This document shows, piece by piece, positions 10,571 through 23,339 of a stretch of 64,000 nt of DNA (positions are counted from its first letter, which is position 1; each line of letters begins with the position of its first letter). The stretch covers positions 63,259,583-63,323,582 of the forward strand of contig CM070874.1 of NCBI GenBank assembly GCA_036365515.1, written 5' to 3'. The notes beneath the pieces were generated by a model. It made no database searches. It saw only the letters and a program-made list of their open reading frames with translations, and was not told the DNA's origin. Source of the DNA: Torymus aiolomorphi. Lineage: Eukaryota; Arthropoda; Insecta; Hymenoptera; Torymidae. The position numbers and the translations under genes are program-made.

Positions 10571-10836
10571 CGAACCCTACCTTATAGATTACACCGAGTA
10601 TAAAATCATGAAAAGAACGTTTTTATGCGCAAGTCAACACTTTTATGGCGCTTATCCGGTTCTGTAAGTATAACGAAGCACGAGCCGCGTGTATATCTAA
10701 CAGTTTAAACGTCATCGGAAAGTTACCTTCGGAGGTATATCAAGATAAAATGTCATCGAAGCTTCCGGGTTTGTAAAATATCTTTTAACGTACTTAGGTA
10801 AAACAGTGTAAATTTAATATATCTATTAAATGTCTG
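10571..10836. other. Spacer
   Basis: Nothing recognised. Confidence 0.3.
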
Positions 10837-11038
10837 CTCTCTAAAGTTGAATTAGTGAAAATTGCTCCACCATTTCAATTAATAGAAAAAACTACTAATT
10901 TATTAGTAAATATCCACTATTTCATTAGTGTTTTTTTAAAAACTACTAAATAAAATAGTGAGTATTCACTAATAAATTAGAAGTTTTTTCTACTAATTGA
11001 AATGGTGGAGCAATTTTCACTAATTCAACTTTAGAGAG
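10837..11038. mobile_element. Short inverted-repeat MITE (~200 bp)
   Basis: CTCTCTAAAGTTGAATTAGT at 10,837 is matched in inverse at 11,019-11,038. Pairing continues inward (AAAATTGCTCCACCATTTCA) for about 70 bases per arm. A foldback MITE without coding capacity. A target-site duplication was not identified. Confidence 0.7.
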
Positions 11039-12883
11039 TGTGTAACTGTAGAGATCATTTGGTAAGAAAATATAAATAGTTATGTGTATTGGATGAAAGT
11101 ACTCATACTAAAAGAAAATTATCTCTAATGGGAACAAAAACGTATTTCGAACAAACTTATTACCAACTTCATCTTTTTAAAATTGAAATCACTTCAAGAA
11201 AACACTCCAGTGCAGCACTTCACTATTACCATAGCAATTCATGCGAATTTTTCTTAAAAAAAAAGAAGAAAAACGAACGAAGAAAACCTCGAGTAATAAG
11301 ACTTTTCCCATTCATCGTCTGATTATTCTTCCTTCGCCACCCGGTCCGTCTACCCCCTAGACACTTCTTTAATTTTCTCGCTCAAAACAATCAGACACCG
11401 ACAATCGCGCGGCCCGCACAACAAACGAACACGGGGGAGGCCCGCCGAACTTTTGATTGCGATTCTCCGATTTCCATAATCCAAAACGAGCTCTCTCGCC
11501 GGCGCGCGAAATCAGCGGCGCGAAACGAGATACAAAACCCCGGCATAATGAGCCGCCGGATTTCCCGCCAGACGCGCGCTCGCGCCTTTGATTCGACTAT
11601 ATCGCCCGAGGGGAGGAGGACGAGACCGGTTAGCATCTTATACCCGCAGTCCTTTCTTCTCTCTCACGCGCCCTTATACAGCACTCTGTTTATTTTGAGC
11701 GTAGCGCGCCACGAGGAAGAATTTTCCATGCGGTGGGGTCGCGCGGCCTACGCGGTGTCGAGGGTGGATTAAATTGGTATATACTTTGTGCGAGCGTTTT
11801 TATTTCTCTTATATATTAATTATAAGTGTTGTTGTTCTTTGTAATTAGAGGGAGTTTAATCGAACCAATACATAACGAGGATTTAAAAATACGTGAAGCG
11901 ACAGTTTGAATATGAAAATTTAAGGTGATGAAAGGAGTGAAATGTATTCTACACTTGTAACTCATGCTGTATATATTACTACATACTGGCATGCCGATAT
12001 GTTATGAAAAAATTACAATGTTCAACTTCTTAGCACTTGTTGTAACGGGATATCTTTGATCTCAGAAGCAATTCTAAATTACCTGCGTATTGTTTGCAGT
12101 GAAAAGATCCTCGGAGAGTATCACAACAATTTTAGTGAAACGCCGCGTACACCGTCTGGTTTCGTAAGCATGGGGGTTTCGAATGAATCCGAGGATGTAT
12201 TATTACATGATTGACAGCGTAAGACAAGCCATTGTGCTATAACTGCTTCAATTGATTCTTCCAGAGTATGTGAGCAGAGTAGGTTTTGTTGCGTCAAAGA
12301 GCAACTTTCACTGAACCAATCAAAGGTAACACGCAGAAAGATATACTTGAATGCGAAGCAAGAATTTAATTGCATAGTTCAGAAAAAAGTAAACTAATAT
12401 ATAACGATGTAGAAAAGTCATATTTCCGTTATTGAATAATTATATTCTTTAATAAAATTTTTAAATCGTAAATATCCTTTTACGAGCTGTTCTGCGCAAA
12501 ACGGAAATACGACAGGAGAAACAAATAATTGCACTATAATTTTTGATAAACCATTTTATTTCAAAGTTCTCTGACGTGTTTTCTTAATTATCGTGAATCA
12601 CTAATAGAACTCAATCAACATCAAAATCTGACTCTCTTTGCAACGCATTTCATTTGTTTTCTTTCTATTCTTTTTTATACATCATATTAAAATCATTTAT
12701 ACAATACGCAGTTTTAATAATTTGTGATAATCAGTCCGTAACAACAGCTGTGAGCATGTGCAAGTTGTAGTTTCAATATTTTTTTTGACAAATTCTTCAT
12801 CAAAACATATTTTCAATAATACCCTAAAATAACGACCACTTATAATAACAAATTTACAAATGGTTTATAGAGAAACGTTAATA
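11039..12883. other. Spacer with a CpG-rich island
   Basis: 11,330-11,780 is GC- and CpG-rich (GGCGCGCGAAATC, CGCCAGACGCGCGCTCGCG) without a credible ORF. The remainder is AT-rich. The minus ORF at 12,121-12,375 has no motif I recognise. Confidence 0.4.
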
Positions 12884-14176
12884 CGAGGGTCATTTGATAA
12901 GTACCTAGCCTACAAATGAAAACACAAAAATTTTACAAAAAATAAAATTTATTTTTCAATGTAGTCTCCTTTTAGTTGAATACACTTGGTCCAGCGGTGT
13001 TCCAATTTTTTTAACCCCGTTGAAAAAAATGTTTTCTCTTGGTTTGCAAAATAGGCCTCCGTGGCGGCGATTATTTCGTTATTGGAGTGGAATCTCTTCC
13101 CGGCGAGCGAATTTTTTAGGTTCGGAAACAAAAAAAAGGCGCACCGAGCCAAATCTGGAGAATACGGTGGATGGGGCAGCAGTTCGTAGCGTAATTCGAC
13201 CAATTTAGCCGTGGCGAGTGCAGAAGTGTGAGCCGGTGCATTATCGTGGTGGAAAAGCACTTTCTTTTAGACAAATGGGGCCGTTTTTCTTCTAACACGG
13301 CGTCAAATCGGCTCAATAGTTCGGCGTAGTACTGTCCTGTGACCGTTTTGCCCTTCTCCAGATAGTCAATAAAAATCACACCTTGAGAATCCCAGAAAAC
13401 AGTGGCCATCACCTTTCCGGCCGACGGGACCGTCTTCGCCTTCTTCGGAGCAGGTTCACCGGGTAAGGTCCACTGTTTTGACTGCTCCTTGGTCTCTGGA
13501 GTGTAGTAGTGAATCCATGTTTCGTCGACGGTCACGTAATGACGCAAAAACTCTTTTGGATTGCGATTAAACAGCTCCAAACACTGCTCTGAACTGGTCA
13601 CACGGATGCGCTTGTTGTCTGCAGTCAGCAAACGCGGCACCCACCTTGCTGACAGCTTCCTCATGCCTAAAATCTCATGTAAGATATGCCACACGCGTTC
13701 TTCTGAGATGCCTACTATCGCAGTTATCTCGTGCACCTTTAATCGGCGGTCTGACAAAACGATATCGTGTATTTTTGTCACGTTCTCCTCCGTAGTGGCT
13801 GTTTTCGGAGCACCTGGGCGTGGATCATCAAAAACCGACGTACGACCACGTTAAATTTCGTTATACCAAAATTTAACGGTCGCCATCGAAGGAGAAGTAT
13901 CCCCATACACTGCATCCAAGCGTTCTTTAATTTCACTGCGCGATTTCCCTTCCAAAAACAAGAATCGAATCACGGACCGATATTGTTCTTTCTCCATTTT
14001 TTCAAAAATCAACGGACACATTTGCTTTCACACGCTCTCAAAAATAAACTACAACTCCGATCCGGCTGAAATTTCGTCTGTAACCGTTTACAGGAAGATA
14101 CTGCACTGTAGTGTATTTCTGGTGCGATAGTGGCACCATCTGGCGGTGAGGCTAAGTACTTGTCAAATGACCCTCG
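12884..14176 (-). mobile_element. mariner-family DNA transposon, 1293 bp, inactive
   Basis: Terminal inverted repeats of about 28 bp (CGAGGGTCATTTGA at each end, continuing with two mismatches to AGCCT). A TA duplication flanks both ends (12,882-12,883 and 14,177-14,178). The length is typical of full-length mariner. The transposase lies on the minus strand and is broken (next entry). Both ends intact with a clean TA site mean a complete insertion that decayed in place. I do not assign a subfamily. Confidence 0.95.
12949..13997 (-). pseudogene. mariner transposase, decayed
   Basis: From ATG at 13,995-13,997 to the stop at 12,949-12,951 the frame would give about 349 residues, the usual mariner length. 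The N-terminal helix-turn-helix DNA-binding half precedes the catalytic half, which shows VDETWIHYYTPETKEQSKQW, FHHDNAPAHTS and HPPYSPDLA. Three lesions are visible. Codon 49 is TAA (13,851-13,853) where family members have CAA (Gln, before RGRTSVF). One base is lost near 13,261, where AAG-TG should read AAG-GTG, shifting frame just before the HHDN motif. The third catalytic aspartate of the D,D34D triad is alanine (GCC at 13,138-13,140, exactly 35 codons after the second Asp). The enzyme cannot be functional. Confidence 0.95.
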
Positions 14177-14637
14177 TACGTATATAATTCAAGAATCGAT
14201 TTATATAGGTAATAAAAAGTCTGCAAAGAATTCGCAAGAAACACTTTAACGGTAAAAGAATCACAGCACTGCACGATTTAATTTGCCTCAAACGGCCATT
14301 CCAGCCAAATAAATTGCTCACTTGTAACGAGCGTTACGATTTCGCGGTACACAAGCGTAAAGCGAAATTAAAAGATGCCATACCGAAATATTTTCGGTGT
14401 CAGGCGTGCTTTCGTACACCTCGAATAACACGCGCACAGCATGTGTGTATGTACGTGTACACATACACACGTAACGCGCTAAAACAAGAATCGCGCGCTG
14501 CGTAGTAGCGCCGCGGGCGAGAGGCGCGAAATGGGCCACTCCGCGATGCCCGCGCGCGAAATATTTCAGGCGTACAAAACGGAGGATCCAAAGAGCCGTA
14601 ATAAAGAATAAAGCGCGCGTGCGCCCGCCGCTCAGAG

Positions 14638-14677
<40 letters not shown>

Positions 14678-15430
14678 AGAAGAGCGAGCGAATCCAGGAG
14701 AAAAATGGAGGCGCGGGGCACCAGCTGGCTTAATTGACGCTCCCTCTCTCTCTCTCGCTCGCACACTAGCATTCGCTCGCTCCACCGCGGGCTTTTGTCT
14801 AGCCTCGAGATTTATGGCAAAGAAGCGCCGCGCGTGTAATAGAGAAGAAGAGAGGGAGGCAGATAGAAGAAGGCCAGAGGACAGACAGCTGGGAGAGGGC
14901 GAGATGAGGAAGAAGAAGACGCGCGCGCAAGAGAGAGAGAGATAGAAGAGTATGAGAGAAAGAACGCGCGCGGCCCTTTGAGACGGCCGGCCGCTTCTCA
15001 GCGGGGGGGGGGGGGGGGCCTTGTGGCAAAACCGCCGCGCTCTGCCTTTTCTTCTTCAACTCCTTCTCCCTCTCTTTCTGTGCCTCTTTCTCTCTCTGTT
15101 GCTTTGTATTCGCCTCCTCGGTATTGCGTGTACGCGGCTCGATGAGCTTATATATATGTATACACATACGTACGTATACATATACCCTCATCCCTTTCAT
15201 TTTTGTCGGCGATCCTTCCGTGCCCATTCGATGTTTTCCTTTCACTTTGTGCGTATATACGCGCACGCGCACACACACGAGATATATTGTGTTGTGTATA
15301 TGGGCGCTGTCATGATCACCGATAACGATTAGCCCAGTTATTAACGTTTGCTTTCAATACGCGGCTCTTAGCCTCCTTTTAATCTCGAGCCCGTATATAT
15401 GCGGCGCGTATATACGCGTAAGTGAGTCTG
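14177..15430. other. CpG-rich island with (GA)n and poly-G tracts
   Basis: 14,480-15,420 is strongly GC/CpG-rich with (GA)n at 14,643-14,672 and a run of 16 G at 15,003-15,018. Further purine tracts are at 14,850-14,945 and pyrimidine tracts at 15,040-15,105. ORFs on both strands are low-complexity Arg/Glu/Ser/Leu strings from the purine tracts. It may be a regulatory island; no gene seen. Confidence 0.5.
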
Positions 15431-17215
15431 GGTTATTACATTTTTTGTGCGGAGAGTGAAATGGATAGAGTTGTAGAGCGGATGGATTAAATTCTCGTAT
15501 AAGTCCGAAAATGAGAAGAAACTGTTATATTAAAATTTGAACATGAATTACAATTGAGAAATCATTTTTAAACTGCGTATATTACATTATTTTTCGGCTT
15601 AAATTTATTGATTTCTTTAAGATTTCAGTTACTTTATTTGTTTATCCAAGTTTATTGTATTAAAGTAATGTTTGAAAGTCAACGTTTGTTCGTGATTTAT
15701 TCAGATTTAAAATTTTGCATTATCTGATTTTGATAAAATACCCCGGGATAAATTTAAACTTATCTTTGTAATAATATTATAACATACATTAATGCGCAAT
15801 TTTATATTAGAGTAAATCATAGAAATTAATGGTTGTATACAAAATTTGGTTATTCTGTGAAGGTGTAAACAAATAATTGTAAGTTTGCAATGGAGCAAAT
15901 AACTGTTTATCCAGCTATTATTTTGTAAATCCTACTGTAACATGAACAGTTGCAATCGGAATTCCATAAATACATTCATTATCTAAAAGTCGGTGACTGG
16001 CAATACAATAATCCGCTTAGGATGCGCTTAAACATTGTATTCTCAGCGCTATATATAACGCTTCTCAACATCTCAAAAGTGATACACACATAAAGGACAG
16101 GCCATAAATATCGAATCCAGTCCCCATTTTTCGAAAATGATTATACGGCCTGTAAAAAATAAAGAACCTGCAATAAGCCCGACTATATGCGTCTACCCTA
16201 CTTAGACCCATCTTCCTCAGCTTTGCGCCCTAACTGATCCATATATCGCACGCGACCTGGAAGAAAAATTGATAAAACACCCGTAAAGGCGTTAGATCTA
16301 TCGTCCCTCACCCAAATCTCACTCGCTCAAAAAGCCCAAGAAAAATTTCACCCTCCAAAAAACGATTTTCGAATCTTTCCTACCCCTGTGAAGGTATATG
16401 GCTTCGCTTTCTTCGCAGGATTTACAGTGAGAAAAAACGATTTGGTGCTGCAGAGGGAAAGCGACGAATGTCGGAGCGAGAAGATTGGGAGGAAGAGTGA
16501 AACGAAGGAGAAAGAACAAAGGCAGACTGTCTGATGAAGCTGTGAGTCCGATAAGTGGTTGTTTCCCACAAATCAAGGTGCTTAGGTGCGATATATCTCA
16601 CGACGCAAGATTAATTCTTTTTTAGATAAAATTCTCTTGTTAAAGAAATTTGTTTATAAATGGCATCTAATTATCCGTATTAAAACTCATTTTATATGGG
16701 TAGAATCTTAAAAAAAAAAGATTGCTGTTAAGGTTTTTATGGTCCGCAGAAATAACTATTTTGTTTTATAACATAAAAGAAACATTGATATCAAATAAAT
16801 ACATGATTTACCTTTATGAATTTCATCTTTTATTATGTTTAACAATGAAAAGGAAAATATTAAATTACGTTAAAATATATACTTCATTTAATTATAAACT
16901 GGAATATAAATTGAACTCAGCCAGAGATAATATTTTTTGCTACAATTCCATAGAAGTGTGTATTTTTCTACATTTTCAGAATCTCTCATTACATAAAGAG
17001 TATCATCGTCAGAAGTTAATATTGACAGCTGGGGTTGTAATTAATTGAAAAACGCAATTCGAGATATCATAAATTATTTGCTCCAAACGTAAAAATAAAG
17101 CAGAGACCATACACATTAATTAAGAAACATACTTTACTTCCCGCATAAATTCATACATTGTTCACTGGACATACACAAAGTTTAATTGCAGAAAGCGCTG
17201 TGCTTTTTTTACTCC
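15431..17215. other. AT-rich spacer
   Basis: No gene or clear repeat. The small ORFs at 16,319-16,576 and 16,722-17,048 have no recognisable motif or splice context. Confidence 0.4.
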
Positions 17216-17550
17216 AACTATAGTCATATCTAAACGCGCTTCGCGTGTACTGTTTTATTTTTGAGGTTATGATATAAGTCTTCATTATGATTTCATTTCA
17301 ATTAATTCAAATAATGTCATAATAAAATAATTTTTCAAAACACGAACATATTAATACCATATTCGATTTCGATTTGAGTATTTAGATTTAAATAGCTTTA
17401 AATAATTAAAAATAAATAATTCAATTCAAAAGATTCGAATGTAACGGAAGTCGAAAATTTTCGCGCCTATTCCATATTGACTAGTCAAAGTCAATCTTTA
17501 AATGCTTCACAACATCAGGCCATCACTTTTTTAAAAGAGGAAATCATAGA
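17216..17550 (+). repeat. Dispersed repeat, uninterrupted copy
   Basis: Matches the two ends of 50,826-51,875: AACGCGCTTCGCGTGTAC, TTTTATTTTTGAGGTT and CTTCACAACATCAGGCCATC recur there in the same order. This copy lacks the 746-bp inverted-repeat element that splits the other, and TTAA at 17,498-17,501 marks the empty insertion point. Confidence 0.65.
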
Positions 17551-20020
17551 TCTTGTCGGATGTTCATTCTCCCAAACATACGTAAAAGACTTCGGACTGT
17601 AACTTGACACCTTTGCGCGGCGGCTTTTCATACACTTGGACACTTTATCTTAGTGCGCGCGCGTCGCAGAAGCATAATTAACTGGGAGCTTCAGCGCGAT
17701 AAATCGAGTCTCGACGCGTCGCGCGCGAGGCGACTTTTTCAGGTATAAGAGATTTTTGGGCCGCGATTTTACGAGGCGCAAGAATGAGGAGGGCTTTTAG
17801 AGGAAACGTGAAAGAAGCGCTAATGGGGCGACCGGGGAATTGAGACATTGGGTTAGTCGTCGTTGATTATGGTTTTCCTTTTTTTTATGGGCGTCGAGGT
17901 GCAGCCGGCCACGTTGGGAAAGTGTTAGGGTCGAGTCTAACTGTATTCTGGTCGTTCTAATGATTGATTTTTTATTTTTATTGTAACCGAAATGGGCTGC
18001 TTTTAAGTACAGGGGAAAGACATTCGTCTTTTAGCCTACATTTAAAGCCCTGTACATTATACTAATTGGAATTAAAACCAATTAAGGAATTCTAAATTAA
18101 GTGAATGCCTTGTAAGAAGAGGTATGTATGCCGTTACAAGTAACACTATTTATCTTGCAAGTGATTTTAGTGATAAAAATTATTTTTTTAACTTTTGCAT
18201 CGTTGTGTTAAATATTTACATAATTATACTACAAAGGCATACTTGAGCAATATTGAATTACTATACTAGAGATATTATTTTTAAAATAACATGTCTTTAT
18301 ACAAATTTTACAAAAAATGAATTTTGTTACTTGTTAATATTATGCAATCCCTTAAACTATTATTAAAAAAGATACTCTTAAACAGTTGAAATAAAATCTT
18401 AAACTTAATCATACTTACGGTCACTGCTTTTCTTATTATATTTTTAATTAAACTTTTGATGTCGGAGAGTTTAAACAAAATGACATTTATAACTATCGCA
18501 CAGTGTGACGCGATTCTAAAATTGTTTAGGAACTCGTTACCGTCTTTTGATGAGGTAGGAAAGCGAAGAAATATGCACGTAGACATGTCGTCTGAATTCA
18601 AACTTCAGTCGTAATTTTTAAAATTTAATGATGAGATCAAACTTAAAATAACATTGGAACATTTTAATAAGTATTCCACTGCTATTTTAATATTGTAATA
18701 CACCATTCAACGTATGATAAAATAAAATGGTTCTAGTTTATAACTAATTATTTTATTACTATGCAAGATGGAATAATGTTGGAAAAGATATGTTTCTTTC
18801 ATTGTTGTTGAGTTTTTAAAGTAATTTTTAATCATAATGTATGAAGAAGACTAAATGCTGTGAAAATAAATCTCACTTTTCACGATTCAGTTTTTATTAT
18901 TTGTTAAAATAAATTTTTGTAAACTTTAAAAAATATAAAAGTGTTGACTACATAGACTTTTATATAAAGATATATCATTTTTATACGTGTTTATGAAGAT
19001 GAAATAATTTATTATATACTCAAAAGGACATAAATTTGAAAATTTATCGCTGAAAATCATATAAAAGATCTATTCTAAAAAATATGGACTTCAAATAATG
19101 CTCTTTTAAAAAAAGATTTATGTTCACAACATGAACGAATTCAATTAGGACCAGACCGGTTAATAATTGGAAATGATCCATTAAGATTTAAATAATACCT
19201 AAAGCGAATAACTTGAAGAGTAGAAAACAGGTCTATTTTAGATTGTTCGTTTTATTAATCCAGCAGAAATCAACTAATTATCAAGAACTATTTCGCTAAA
19301 AAAAATTCCTTCATCCATCAAACCAATCTTATAGTGACGAAAATAGATTATTAATGAACTTATAGTGCATGAACATAAATCAAAGACAAAAATCTGTAAA
19401 ACTATAAGAGTAAGAATATTCTAATGGTGAGCGAGAAATAGAGGTATCACAAAACTCACTAGTCATCTAAGAGCTATATGTCTGTACTCATGTGAGAAAA
19501 TGCAGGTACAAATGAAAATCCCAAAGCATATCATGATGCCTCAATTTTTTTTAATAGTTATTCACATGGTAGACTTCATAGCGTATATGAATCATATCTG
19601 AACCACCTGATGCGTAAAACATCAACGGCCGTGCCCCTTTTTGTTACCAGAATGATGCTATAATAAAGGAAATAATAGTTTGGTATTCAACTACACTGAT
19701 TCACTTTAACGAAACCGTTTTTCATTTATTTCCTTTTTATTTACAATGAAAATTTTCATTTCCGCATCATATCTGTTTTTATAACTACCCTCAATAACTA
19801 GTAAAAAAAAAGCAATCAAATAAATTCCACTAAAAGACATAAAAATGATTACATTAAAAGCTATTAAATTAATATAATCATAGTAAAATGTCATCCCATT
19901 AAACGCACTCAATATTAATTACCAAGCAACTAATTTATCAAATTTTCTTTCTATCCTCAAAATAACAATGTCTTACAGAATGCCCTATACATACAGACAT
20001 CATAAATGCCGAACCTAACA
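17551..20020. other. Spacer with a small CpG-rich island
   Basis: 17,600-17,960 is CpG-rich (CGCGTCGCGCGCGAGGCG). 17,960-20,020 is AT-rich. The minus ORF at 18,308-18,601 (97 residues) has no domain I know. Nothing else seen. Confidence 0.4.
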
Positions 20021-20127
20021 CACCACAGTCCCACGAAGATGACGCAACGTGTGAAACACAGTCAATTCTAACACACACATGCCGCTCTAAAGTCACCTGA
20101 CGCGTTGAAAATCAAGACCCGCCCTCT

Positions 20128-20335
20128 ATTTCACCACCCCAACAGCAGCTCGGCAATTTTTCCGACCGCCTGTACGGTCGCGCCCCGCACGGGGCCGCCT
20201 ATGTGAGACACCCGCGAAGTGCACCTGCGGTCAGGACTGCTGCTGCAGGGATCTTTGATCATCTGGGAGGCGTCGGCGAAGGGTCTCTTTGGCAGGATTG
20301 TTAATTCGATTCGGACGCGTTGCACGTGCTAATGT
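20128..20335 (-). CDS. Candidate coding exon, function unknown
   Basis: A GC-rich, open minus frame (64 codons, 20,131-20,325) lies in otherwise AT-rich DNA. It uses G/C-ending codons and encodes a balanced, non-repetitive peptide with RIELTILPKRPFADASQMI and GATVQAVGKIAELLLGW. A possible splice acceptor (CTACATTAG) precedes it and a possible donor (GGG|GTGGTG) lies at its end, but neither is strong. I recognise no family. It could be one exon of a gene whose other exons lie outside, a decayed gene, or chance. Confidence 0.3.
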
Positions 20336-21000
20336 AGCCTCAAGTGCAGCGTAGAGTGGATAAAGGGACGAGTGGGGATGTAGGACTTTGCTGTGTGAAA
20401 GGTTGGGTTAAAGGAAATCTATAGAAACGGTTTCGAGGCTTCATTGCTTGTTAGAAAGAGGAGATTCGTTTTAGATTAAGTATATAATAATTGATTTAAA
20501 TGGAGCAAACGTTTTTTACTTTTGGATTAATGGATATCGCGTCAACTAAATAATTAACTATGATAACGTGACAAACCATACCGAAGAAACTGTAACTGCG
20601 ATGGATGTTTGGTGAAATGCATTTTTTTAATTATGTAATGGTTAAATTTAAGTAAGAATATACGAGTTAAATAATTTTACGATTGGTACAACTTTTAATT
20701 TGTATAATTCTTAGCATTATCAAATATCGAAAATCCTTATTTTTATATGTTAATAATTTTTAAAATCAATCTACATTTCTAATTGATGAATAGTTCATAT
20801 AGAAAGAATCATTCAAAGAACGCAGTTTATATTTGCAGTTCAAAGGCGGACGTCTTCAATTCCACAAAACAGAACTCCATCTAAATTGATTAAAATTTCC
20901 ATTTAAACTCAACCGAAATTTAAACAATAAATAATAAATATTCATTCTCCCGACGTCGGGGGGTACTCAAGCAAAAAAAAAAAAAAAAAATCGTCAAGAA
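20336..21000. other. AT-rich spacer
   Basis: Nothing recognised; an A18 tract lies at about 20,973-20,990. Confidence 0.4.
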
Positions 21001-22544
21001 AACTCAAGGGCTCTGTAGGTCGAGAAAATGTGGGACACCACCACGGCAGTTCTCCATCTATCTCTGTTGCACACTACCGCTTGGTACAGCGTAGCATATA
21101 CGTACCATTTACGCGCGATTTACCGTTTAGAGAGAGGGACACCGCTGTCGCTACCACCACGTGTGCATTTAAGCGCGCATAATGTCTTATTGGACAATTT
21201 GCATTCTCCCCGCGCTGCTTTATTTGGCCGGGATACTTTTGGTGCGCGTGCGCGCGCGCCTGGACATTTTTATTGCGTCGTGGAGAATTAGAGAAACAAA
21301 GAATATAAAGGCCATTGTTCATTAGTAGGTGAATTCTTCGCAAAATAAAATACAATCAAAGGCGGCTCTGCGCGCCTGATAATGGCTGCTTTAGATATTT
21401 ACGAGGCTGCGTATACGGCTTGTTGTAATACGCCGAGTGTATACGCAGCAGCTTATGTGTACAATGAGCTAAGCTTTATAAATTTTAGGGGATAGACAGT
21501 ATATGTGCGCGGTCTTTAATTGCCATATTGTTCGTTAAAATTATGCAATGCCGGCGAAAATATGTTACATCATTAAAAGTATTTGTTGTATTACAGATAA
21601 TTAACGGTATACAGTTCATTAACAGTTTTTACACACTTTAATTGATTAATTATGTCGTTATTATACATATTTGTTGGTGTAACTGTGCAGGCACATTGTA
21701 ATTATTCTTTTTATTTGATTATTTGCACGTTGGCTTTTATTAATAATATAATATTTTTCACAAACTTTATAGTAGTGGCACCAAAAAAATTACTTTCGCA
21801 CTTTTCGTTAACCACATCCATCACTTTTTTTGGGCATAAAATTTCACATATAAACTCCAGAAACGCCGTTATTCCATTACTCCCGTCACATATCCATAAT
21901 CCACATCCCGTATTTGCCAGAGGTTAAGCTCCCAAATAACCATGCCAACTTCGCCAACGAAATTTCCATGATTTCCCTCACGTCGCGAAAAATCCGCACC
22001 GACTCTATCTCTCTCTCCTGTATACATACATAAGTTATCAATCGAAACTCCGCGCTCCATTCGTCTTCGTTTATTCAATTTGCCGATTTAATTCGGGGGA
22101 CACAGAGGCGCTCGTATACATACATCTGCACCCACAAGGGCTCATCGTGTGACGTCTATGTAGTGAAATTGGACTCGCGACGCATGCCTGCACCCGTGAA
22201 ATTCTGGCGAATCCGCACGGAGTTTACGGTATGTTTATATAAAGGGGGAGGGGGGCAGTAATTTCGCGTGTACGCGGCTAACGATAATACGGTTTCTATC
22301 AACGTTAACCATCTCGACGACGGAGATGCGTTTCTCGTGTCGCTGGCTTGAGTGCGACGTACTCGGCGTCGCTTTTCTATATAAACGCGGTGAATAGCGC
22401 GGGAAAACGCTGCTTTCGCCGAATATACCGGGATATATTGTGAAGAAATTGCACGCTATGTTATTTACGCAACTTTACGTATAATACACGTCTATATTTG
22501 TACACCTGGTGATGTATAAAAGTAGATAAGTGTTGATATATATA
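21001..22544. other. CpG-rich islands separated by AT-rich DNA
   Basis: 21,020-21,440 and 22,080-22,440 are CpG-rich with GCGTGCGCGCGCGCC-like tracts and TATATAAA-like words. No coding potential stands out. Possibly cis-regulatory. Confidence 0.35.
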
Positions 22545-23275
22545 CACTGAGAGAAATGTTGTAGTAAAATTTATTATAAACATAAGAAAAATTACTATAT
22601 TTTGTAAGAACGGAGGGACAAATAGAAATTATAATAATTTTTGCTATGCAACATACTTAGTAATTTTTATGAGTGATCTTAAATTTCAAAAAATTTAATT
22701 TTTTCTCGTTCTTACTGTTTTCAGACCTATTGTTAGACTCTAATCGTACAATATTGAATGTGAAAATTAATTAAAATGAGAAATAAGAATACTTTTTACG
22801 AGCGTTGGGATCGAACCTAGCTGGAACCTTCACCGCGGCAATCGGACAGGATTCTTGAGTTCAAAATTTTGGAATTTGCACATGTCAAACCATCGATTTC
22901 GAGAAAATTGTAGCAATTTTTACTATGTAACTTTCTTATGGCCTGTAGCAATTTTTAAATGTCGCACTTTTTACTATGTTTATAGTAATTTTAAATACGC
23001 TGCAAAATAATATTTATATTCTATTCTAATAAAAATTAAAGAATATATTTGAAATTTTATTATATCACAGTTTTGCTATGTTGTATAGCAATTTTTCTTT
23101 TATTTCGTAATACTTTCTAATCAACAACTGTCATAAAAATTACAAGAAATTTTGTAATTATTCATACAGTTATAATAAAAATGCAGCATAAAGTGTATTT
23201 GTCTCACCCTTCCTATACTTCATAGTAATTTTTATTACAGTTATAATAAAATTTACTACAACATTTTTCTCAGTG
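22545..23275. mobile_element. MITE with CACTGAGAnAAATGTTGTAG ends, 731 bp
   Basis: CACTGAGAGAAATGTTGTAG at the left is mirrored by CTACAACATTTTTCTCAGTG at the right, with further pairing inward (TAAA(A/T)TTTATTATAA). TA lies outside both ends (22,543-22,544; 23,276-23,277). The interior is rich in TAGCAATTTTTACTATG-like words. It holds, on the minus strand near 22,800-22,860, a B-box-like GGTTCGATCCC, possibly an embedded tRNA-derived relic. Related ends occur at 32,413-32,631 and 62,624. Confidence 0.75.
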
Positions 23276-23303
23276 TAGTTGTAAAAGTAATATTGAAAAT
23301 CGA

Positions 23304-23339
<36 letters not shown>

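Noticed and set aside
13020..13854. Plus-strand ORFs over the mariner
   Set aside because: Antisense shadows of the transposase.
15003..15018. G-quadruplex regulatory site
   Set aside because: A single G16 run could form one, but nothing else supports regulation; a simple homopolymer or assembly artefact is as likely.
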